Part shown: piece by piece, positions 56,407-61,944 of the stretch
Layout: each line of letters begins with the position of its first letter
Numbering within the stretch: the first letter of the stretch is position 1
Source: Komagataeibacter nataicola
GTDB lineage: Bacteria > Pseudomonadota > Alphaproteobacteria > Acetobacterales > Acetobacteraceae
NCBI RefSeq assembly: GCF_003207795.1
Contig: NZ_NIRT01000018.1
Location: 1 to 61,944, forward strand
DNA: 61,944 nucleotides
Reading direction: 5' to 3'
Notes under the pieces: model-generated
Told to the model about the DNA's origin: nothing
Databases searched by the model: none
What the model saw: the letters and a program-made list of their open reading frames with translations, nothing else
Position numbers and translations under genes: made by a program

Positions 56407-56779
56407 GGCACCCCTTTGCGTTGCACGCTCTGTCTATTGATGGGGCCAAAGGTAGGGACAGAAAGCAAAAAGTTCCTTAACACTTCCATTTTGCCGCACC
56501 GATAAAATACCCGGCCAGCTACGGCTATGTCGTGTCATGCGTGCGGGTTGCGGAGACAGAACACTGCCCTGCCCTTCATGTTCCGTTCATGCACGCTCCG
56601 CGCCCCGCATCTCCTGCCTGTGTGGCGGATACAGCCGGACCTGCATGTGCTGAGGGGACCAGACGGATGGCGGTCCATGACCAGATTATTTTTTGACTTT
56701 CCGCACAATTAAATGCATATACAAAAGTCAATCATTTTTATTTATATATTCCCCTCCATCGTTATAGATATACAAATAT
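56407..56779. other. Divergent intergenic region
   Basis: About 370 bp between the secretion operon and the polyprenyl glycosyltransferase. The right third is AT-rich and holds a promoter-like pair. A 61-codon open frame at 56527-56712 lacks a ribosome binding site and was not accepted. Confidence 0.5.
56693..56721 (+). promoter_or_regulatory. Possible promoter
   Basis: TTGACT (56693-56698) and CATATA (56716-56721) are separated by 17 bases in an AT-rich block ahead of the gene at 56780. Confidence 0.4.
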
Positions 56780-57769
56780 ATGAACCTGAAGCCCAACCCC
56801 GCTCCGCGTCTTGCCATTGTCATCCCGTGTTATAATGAGTCAGAAGTTTTCCCCTTCTGCCTGCGCGAAATGGGGGATTATCTGAATGACATGATCCGGC
56901 AGAACCTGGTACAGGCGGAAAGTTACATCCTGTTCGTTGACGATGGCAGCCGGGATGATACATGGCAGCAGATCAGTGCGGCCGCAAAAGAACACTCCTT
57001 TGTCCGTGGCCTCAAGCTCTCATGCAACAAGGGCCACCAGGCGGCACTTCTGGCGGGCCTGGCCAACGCGACGCAGGCCGATGCCATTGTCAGCATCGAC
57101 GCCGACCTGCAGGATGACATCAACGCCATCGGCAGGATGGTGCAGTCTTATATGGCTGGACATGAAGTCGTTTATGGCGTGCGGGCCTCCCGCCAGACCG
57201 ATACGGCCTTCAAGCGCACGACAGCGGAACTCTTCTACCGCATGATGACCTTTATGGGTGTGAAGCAGGTTTTCAATCATGCGGATTTCCGCCTGCTCAG
57301 CCAGCGTGCCTGCGCGGCCCTGCTGGAATATCATGAACGCAACATCTACATTCGCGGCCTTGTGCCCCTCGTCGGCTTTCCGGCAGAAGAAGTTTTTTAC
57401 GACCGCAAGGAACGCAAGGCCGGCATTTCCAAGTATCCTTTACGGAAAATGATTGCCCTGGCCATGGAGGGCATCACGTCCATGACAGTCAGCCCCCTCA
57501 GGCTGATTACATTTGTGGGTGCGGGAATCGGCGCCATTTCGGTCCTGCTCGTTCTGTGCGCAATCGCATACTGGATGCTAGAGGGCTATGTATCCGGCTG
57601 GTCGCTGGTCATTATCGTGCTTTTCTTCATGACAGGCCTGCAGATGCTGTCTTTGGGAATTGTCGGGGAATATGTGGGAAAAATATATCTCGAGACCAAG
57701 GAACGCCCCCGCTACCACATAGAAAGAAAAGAAGGCTTCCCGGTAAACCATCCTTCAGCGCCTGCGTAA
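56780..57769 (+). CDS. polyprenyl-phosphate GT2 glycosyltransferase (GtrB-like)
   Basis: A 329-aa inner-membrane enzyme that moves a sugar from UDP-sugar to undecaprenyl phosphate. The GT2 domain (residues 1-230) has IVIPCYNESEV, LFVDDGSRDDTW and the metal motif SIDADLQDD. Two C-terminal helices near 238-265 and 272-300 end with GIVGEYVGKIYLETKERPRY, as in GtrB/DPM1. Its product would feed membrane enzymes of the GT-C type. Codon use is more AT-rich than in the secretion operon, suggesting transfer. Confidence 0.93.
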   Translation: MNLKPNPAPRLAIVIPCYNESEVFPFCLREMGDYLNDMIRQNLVQAESYILFVDDGSRDDTWQQISAAAKEHSFVRGLKLSCNKGHQAALLAGLANATQADAIVSIDADLQDDINAIGRMVQSYMAGHEVVYGVRASRQTDTAFKRTTAELFYRMMTFMGVKQVFNHADFRLLSQRACAALLEYHERNIYIRGLVPLVGFPAEEVFYDRKERKAGISKYPLRKMIALAMEGITSMTVSPLRLITFVGAGIGAISVLLVLCAIAYWMLEGYVSGWSLVIIVLFFMTGLQMLSLGIVGEYVGKIYLETKERPRYHIERKEGFPVNHPSAPA

Positions 57770-58221
57770 TACACTTACCTGTTCAGGCCCCGATCAAGGC
57801 CCATGCCACCATGCCAGGCTGAACAGGTGGCACAGACGCCTGTATCTTGCCTTCGCGCCGAGCCTGCCAGAATCAGATTGTATCCGGGGTCGTTTGCGGT
57901 TGATGAAGACAGCCTTCTCTTTTAAATTAAGGCTGATGTTCAAACGCATGGCCGTGTTAACAGGAGAGCCGAACGGATGCTTTGCTGAATGATTCGATTG
58001 AATCACATAGTAGGGGTTGCGAATCGTGCATTGATATGGCACGCGCCACGATCCATATCGCCAAAGGGAAGGGTGAGCCCATAGCAGATGCCAGTCCTTG
58101 AATTTCCAAAAGGACTCTTACTGCCTTAACATATGCATCAGGCTACCCATGAGGGAGAGGCATGGCTGCTAAAGAATTTATGTGATTGTTATCGCATTCA
58201 TCAAGAAAGCATATAACTGAA
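57770..58221. other. Intergenic region, no gene recognised
   Basis: About 450 bp. An 82-codon open frame on the minus strand (57794-58042) has an atypical composition and no ribosome binding site. It could be decayed mobile DNA, but I cannot identify it. Confidence 0.4.
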
Positions 58222-59202
58222 ATGAAATGTCTTGTTACAGGTGGCGCGGGTTATGTAGGTAGCCATGTTATCATCAGCCTACTGGACGCAGGACATGAAG
58301 TCGTTATCCTCGACAACCTGAGCACGGGGCACCTCGCGGCAGTGCCGCCCGGCGTGCGTTTCTGGAATATTGATCTCGCGGATGCACGGGCAACACGGCA
58401 TGCTGTCAGCCAGGAAAACTGGGATGTGGTGTTTCATTTCGCCGCCCTTTCCTCTGTCAGTGAATCGGTTGAACGCCCTTTTTATTATCTGGGCCAGAAT
58501 ACGATCAATTCCCTCAATCTGATTGAGGCCTGTACGCAGCACGGCGTCAAACGCTTTGTGTTTTCCTCTACCGCGGCGCTGTTCAATGGGGAAAAGCATT
58601 GCGGATCGATCGCGGACAACGCCATAATCGACCCCAGTTCGCCTTATGGCGATAGCAAATATTTTATTGAGCGCGCACTGATATGGGCAGACCGTATCTG
58701 TGGAATGCGCAGTGCGTGCCTGCGGTATTTCAATGCTGCGGGGGCTGACCCGCTTGGTCGCCTGGGTGAAGATCACCGGCCGGAAACGCACCTTATTCCC
58801 CTCACCATTGATACCGCCCTTGGCCTGCGTCCCATGCTCAGGATATTTGGCAATGATTATCATACGCCTGATGGAACCTGTGTCCGGGATTATGTTCATG
58901 TCACGGATCTGGCCGATGCCCATATCCGGGTGATCGACCAGCTGGAACGCGCTTCCGTCACCTATAATCTTGGCAACGGCAAGGGATTCAGCAATCTGGA
59001 AATCGTCCAGAGCGTGGAACGGGTCAGTGGCCGGAAGATACCGTGGGAATGGGCAGACCGCCGCCCGGGCGATCCCGCTATTCTGGTCGCAGATTCCTCC
59101 CACATCCGGCAGGAAACGGGCTGGAACCCGCAATATCACGACATTGACAGCATTGTGGAAACGGCCCTGCGCTGGCGCGAAACGTCATCCCCATGGGTAT
59201 GA
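58222..59202 (+). CDS. galE: UDP-glucose 4-epimerase
   Basis: A 326-aa NAD-binding SDR-extended enzyme that interconverts UDP-glucose and UDP-galactose. The nucleotide site is GGAGYVGSH near residue 8, the catalytic pair lies in SSTAALF near 117 and SPYGDSKYF near 142, and a conserved CVRDYVHVTDLADAH follows near 223. The start at 58222 was chosen over a TTG at 58186. It supplies sugars for surface glycans and lies beside the polyprenyl glycosyltransferase. GC is lower than in the core. Confidence 0.92.
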   Translation: MKCLVTGGAGYVGSHVIISLLDAGHEVVILDNLSTGHLAAVPPGVRFWNIDLADARATRHAVSQENWDVVFHFAALSSVSESVERPFYYLGQNTINSLNLIEACTQHGVKRFVFSSTAALFNGEKHCGSIADNAIIDPSSPYGDSKYFIERALIWADRICGMRSACLRYFNAAGADPLGRLGEDHRPETHLIPLTIDTALGLRPMLRIFGNDYHTPDGTCVRDYVHVTDLADAHIRVIDQLERASVTYNLGNGKGFSNLEIVQSVERVSGRKIPWEWADRRPGDPAILVADSSHIRQETGWNPQYHDIDSIVETALRWRETSSPWV

Positions 59203-59349
59203 TAGCGAACCACTATCAGGCCATGAAAATGTAATGCTTATGAAACACGGCGTTGGCACATACTGACAATAAAGCCCGTTCCTGTTTTTTCAGCAATACA
59301 TGACAAACAGAATACAGTTGCATATTGCTAGCAGGCTCACGAAGTTGCC

Positions 59350-60170
59350 CAGGTTCTGTTGACAAAAGGTCTCCTCAGACTGGCCTGAACGTGATTCAAC
59401 GCTGGTCTTTACGGAGACCTGTGGATGCGTGGCGACCTGACGGAGGAGGAATGGGCGATCATTGGTGGCCTGCTGCCGCCTGAACGTGGCCGCTGGTCAC
59501 GACCTGCGCAGGATAACCGTCTGTTTCTCAATGGAATGCTTTATGTCCTGCGAGTTGGTTGTCCGTGGCGGGGCATGCATGAGCGCTATGGAAAATGGAA
59601 CTCGGTCTATGTGCGGTTCCGTCGATGGGCAGAACAGGGCGTCTGGGACGCTCTGTTGGAAACGCTGGTTGAACTCGGTCTGACCGATGACTGGCAGCAC
59701 ATGATCGCCAGCACGGTCGTTCGGGCTCACAGCCAGGCGGCTGGCGCAAAAGGGGCACTCACAAGAAAGGTTCTGGTCGAAGCCGCGGCGGCTTTACGAG
59801 CAGGATCCACGCCCGCGCTGACGGTCAGGGCCGCCCTCTCGGCTTCGGCCTGACGGGTGGCGAAATTTCTGATTATTCCGGCGCTGATGCCCTGATGGAC
59901 CTGCCGGTCGTGACACCGCGCCGATTTCTGGCCGATAAGGGGTATGATAGTGACAGGATACGGGAGAGCCTGCTTTTTCGAGGCATTCTTCCTGTTATCC
60001 CACCGCGTTAAAATCGTACAGAGGATATTCCCTGCGACTTCCGTCGTTATCGGGATCGCAACCGTATCGAGCGGATGTTCAACAAACTGAAGCTGTTCCG
60101 ACGTATCGCCAGACGCTATGACAAGACAAGAAAATCGTTCCTCGCCTTTCTTGGAGGCTATTTGAAATAG
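59350..60170 (+). mobile_element. IS5-family element, defective
   Basis: A remnant insertion sequence. The left end is near AGGTTCTGTTGACAAAAGG (about 59350). The right end is missing: the transposase C-terminus stops as FLAFLGGYLK where related proteins continue for about twenty residues, and a copy of the dispersed repeat follows directly. Confidence 0.75.
59425..60170 (+). pseudogene. IS5-family transposase, frame change and internal stop
   Basis: The N-terminal half (from 59425) has the IS5/DUF4096 start LTEEEWAIIGGLLPPERG and VLRVGCPWRGMHERYG. At the GCAAAAGGGGC run (59746-59756) reading must move to the -1 frame to continue as HKKGSGRSRGGFTSRIH and later RFLADKGYDSDRIR; such shifts can be programmed in two-frame IS5 elements. 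An in-frame TAA at 60009-60011 then breaks the second part, which ends NRIERMFNKLKLFRRIARRYD. With the lost C-terminus this copy is probably inactive. The DDE residues are split between the frames. Confidence 0.85.
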
Positions 60171-60215
60171 TCAGGCCCAATAATATCCTGAAATCATAAA
60201 ATTTTTTGGTGACCC
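60158..60215. repeat. Dispersed repeat fragment (copy F)
   Basis: GAGGCTATTTGAAATAGTCAGG followed by AATAATATCCTGAAATCATAA matches, inverted, the linker of the long repeat at 15149-15320. It begins inside the transposase remnant and marks the break of the IS. (Sequence given in parts.). Confidence 0.7.
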
Positions 60216-60408
60216 GAAGATAACAACGGCGCTCTTCGATCGGCTGACCCCATCACTGTCATATCCTCGAGACAGGAAATGACAGCCACAGGTTCCGCGC
60301 CAGTTCTGCCGCGATGAAAACCCGGGTCAGTTCTCAGTGCAAATCAATACATTTGCAGCCATGATCTATCTCATTGGCACAATCATCAATTCAAGATAAT
60401 TCCCAACA
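60216..60408. other. Spacer between inverted repeat fragments
   Basis: About 190 bp between two inverted repeat fragments. No gene or RNA is recognised. Confidence 0.4.
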
Positions 60409-60505
60409 GACTCCAAAAAGTGACATCTTCTGAAGCTTTTTGAAAAAAACTTCACCAAAAACTTTTATGATTTCAGCGTATTAGAAGGTCCACTTTTTCA
60501 AACCG
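60409..60505. repeat. Dispersed repeat fragment (copy E)
   Basis: CTTCTGAAGCTTTTTGAAAA and CACCAAAAACTTTTATGATT match the right half of the long repeat at 15149-15320 in the same orientation. It faces copy F and precedes the convergent lipoprotein gene. Confidence 0.75.
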
Positions 60506-60509
60506 TCCC

Positions 60510-61124
60510 CTATCGGCGCAGCGTGGCAAAAGGCCGCAGCGGCTGCGGGGCAGGCGTGCAGTCATCCGCCCGCCATGAATGGATCAGCCCATCCGTTACG
60601 TGCCGCAAGGCGTCGCGCTCGGCAAGCAGGCGCATGGCCTCGGTGTGGCGTATGGCGTCGTTCTGGCCAAGCAGGGTGGTTTCATAAGTCGCCTGCCGCG
60701 CCATTTCCACTTCCGGCATGGAGGACAGCGTCGCGTAGGAGACCGGCAGGCTGACCTGCTGGCTGGTGGTCCGGCTTGCATCCGCCGCAAGACCAAAGGT
60801 GGGTGAGGCCGTCAGCGCGCCCACGGTGAACTGCCCCCCATGCGTAAAACTGCCTGATAGCTGGAGCGTCACATCCCCCACAATCGCGCCGATAACGGGG
60901 TCCGCCACGTGCTGGCGGCACTGTGCGGCGCGGATGGCGGCGGCAAAGCGCGTGGCCTGCGCCGGTGCCCAGTCAGCCGGGTGCGAGACGGACACAATGC
61001 CCGCCTGCCCCAGCGTGGTTTCAAGCCCGGCCATGGCGGCGGGAATGGTTGTCTGCACGGGCCTGTCATGTGCGCAGCCCCACAGGCACACCGCGAGAAA
61101 CAGTAAATGCGGAAGTAATTTCAT
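60510..61124 (-). CDS. putative lipoprotein, function unknown
   Basis: A 204-aa protein. Its N-terminus KLLPHLLFLAVCLWGCAHD is a lipoprotein signal with the acceptor Cys near residue 17. The start at 61124 was chosen because it puts this signal at the beginning; the longer open frame adds 25 unlikely residues. The middle is Ser/Thr-rich and the C-terminal half is helical. No family is recognised. It lies 71 bp downstream of the cysteine-peptidase-like gene on the same strand and may share its transcript. Confidence 0.65.
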   Translation of the reverse strand: MKLLPHLLFLAVCLWGCAHDRPVQTTIPAAMAGLETTLGQAGIVSVSHPADWAPAQATRFAAAIRAAQCRQHVADPVIGAIVGDVTLQLSGSFTHGGQFTVGALTASPTFGLAADASRTTSQQVSLPVSYATLSSMPEVEMARQATYETTLLGQNDAIRHTEAMRLLAERDALRHVTDGLIHSWRADDCTPAPQPLRPFATLRR

Positions 61125-61195
61125 GATCTGGTGCAGATCCCGGATGCTGCATTGAAAAAAACAGAAGGTCCTGGGTGCCGTCTTTTTTTTCAAAT

Positions 61196-61852
61196 TCACC
61201 CTATCCCGGCCCCTGCCAGATAGGCTTCATTGGCGCTGACCAGGGCATCCCAGTCCTGATGGGTGGGGCTCAGCACGCCCGCAGGCAGCAGTTGCCGCCA
61301 GGCCAGGCCGTGGGCTTCCATGATGCGAGAGCGCACCCAGCGCCATGTTGCCTTCTGCCGCATGCCCCATGTCAGTAGCGTCACCACATCCGTATCGGCT
61401 GTGCCGGTATAATCCCATAACAGCAGGCAGTGGCCGCCCGCGCTGCCGGGCGTAGGGTCGCCGCGCTCCGCAGGCGTGGGTGTATCCCATAGCGGCGGCG
61501 GATTGCCTGCGGTGTCGGTCCACATATCCGCCACGGCAAGCTGCACGCCCAGATAGGCTGCCGACAGCCCCGCTGTTACGTTACGGATTGCGTTCAGGTC
61601 CGCAGGCTCCAGCGTGCCCCATAGCGGGAACAGGGTCTGGCGTGCCAGCGCGTAGCCCTGCTGCAGGGCTATGGTCAGCACATCCACTTCCACTCCGCCA
61701 TGATCCGTGGCCGGGTGGCCGGGCACATAGCCGGTGGAAAGCGCGTAGAACCGCACGGCATCAGGCGTATCCACCGCCACCTGATAGCCCGCAAGTGCTG
61801 CGGTGGCGCGGATATGGTTGCCTATGCCCGCCGCCGTGCAGTCGCCTAGCAG
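61196..61852 (-). pseudogene. cysteine-peptidase-like protein, 5' end lost
   Basis: At least 218 codons remain. Translating upstream of a GTG at 61780 gives LLGDCTAAGIGNHIRATA, with a likely catalytic Cys in GDC, a His in GSAGGHCLLLWDY and TWGMRQKATWRW after it. The pattern resembles papain-like or C39-like folds seen in phage-related proteins; this is from memory of the family, not a search. No start codon with a ribosome site exists upstream, and the reading becomes nonsensical near 61853, just before a transposase gene. I infer that an insertion removed the N-terminus. A short GTG-initiated protein of 194 aa is the alternative. Confidence 0.55.
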
Positions 61853-61902
61853 CCTGTCGGGTTGGGGTACCCTGTGAAGGGGTAAGGCTGTAGAGTGTCG
61901 CG

Positions 61903-61944
61903 ATGAGCCGCTTCATCCCGTTTGACCGATCCCAGCCGTATCTT
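61903..61944 (+). CDS. transposase N-terminus (IS1182-like), partial
   Basis: The last 42 bases encode MSRFIPFDRSQPYL at the start of a gene that runs off the right edge. This beginning resembles IS1182-family transposases (which start similarly with a Phe-Ile/Leu-Pro-rich segment). It is short, so the call rests on 14 residues and on the truncated gene beside it. Confidence 0.45.
   Translation, partial: MSRFIPFDRSQPYL

Noticed and set aside
56527-56712. Small plus-strand open frame of 61 codons
   Set aside because: No ribosome site and no conserved-looking features; it ends in the promoter region of the next gene.
57794-58042. Possible transposase remnant on the minus strand
   Set aside because: Basic residues suggest mobile DNA, but no motif could be identified.
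1-61944. CRISPR arrays, rRNA genes, replication origin, prophage
   Set aside because: No regularly spaced direct repeats, rRNA sequence, DnaA-box cluster or phage structural gene set was seen.

Overview
The window is about 62 kb of a high-GC alphaproteobacterial chromosome, most likely from an acetic acid bacterium of the Komagataeibacter/Gluconacetobacter group. Support for this is a fused transaldolase/glucose-6-phosphate isomerase, a short NAD-type 6-phosphogluconate dehydrogenase, a circularly permuted two-piece tmRNA with the tag ANDNSEVLAVAA, an SspB of the alphaproteobacterial type, and glucan genes opgG/opgH. The genus is inferred from gene content and was not tested by a search.

Left part (1-12.6 kb): a pentose-phosphate block on the minus strand (tkt, tal-pgi, gnd, zwf, then two HAD phosphatases) with strong hairpins between several units. 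It is followed on the plus strand by a metallo-beta-lactamase-fold hydrolase, an ankyrin protein, hisC and a small coiled-coil protein. 12.6-25.6 kb: a polyol-permease-type MFS transporter, a small secreted protein, opgG-opgH, a ModE-like regulator divergent from a GNAT protein, and a minus-strand series opgC, degP-type protease, FUSC membrane protein, mannitol dehydrogenase family enzyme. 25.8-37.2 kb: housekeeping genes, namely mrp/apbC, a TerB-DnaJ protein, the queuosine operon tgt-queG-(RHH protein) with queA, a PEBP protein, a VOC protein, class I fumarase, sspB, the tmRNA and thyX. 37.5-45.4 kb: mlaA-mlaC, an AT-rich pair encoding a membrane glycosyltransferase-like protein and a small membrane protein, an isoaspartyl peptidase, a GNAT protein, ettA, a tRNA with anticodon CAU and ppa.

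The accessory core is a six-gene minus-strand operon (45.5-56.4 kb). It encodes a type I secretion ABC transporter with a degenerate C39-like N-terminal domain, its HlyD-type adaptor, a large Sel1-repeat protein, a 981-aa protein joining a GT2 and a GT4-like glycosyltransferase, a protein with ChW-like segments, and a separate GT4 glycosyltransferase. I read it as a combined export and glycosylation system for a surface protein or polysaccharide whose substrate is not in the window. A lower-GC stretch (56.6-59.4 kb) follows, with a polyprenyl-phosphate glycosyltransferase and a galE-type epimerase.

The right end is decayed: an IS5-type element with a frame change, an internal stop and a lost right end; copies of a repeat; a lipoprotein; and a cysteine-peptidase-like gene whose 5' end appears to be cut by the transposase gene entering at the window edge. 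A hairpin-rich repeat about 85-170 bp long recurs at 15.2, 27.0, 32.7, 45.4 and 60.2-60.5 kb. Every copy lies between convergent genes, which suggests a mobile bidirectional terminator.
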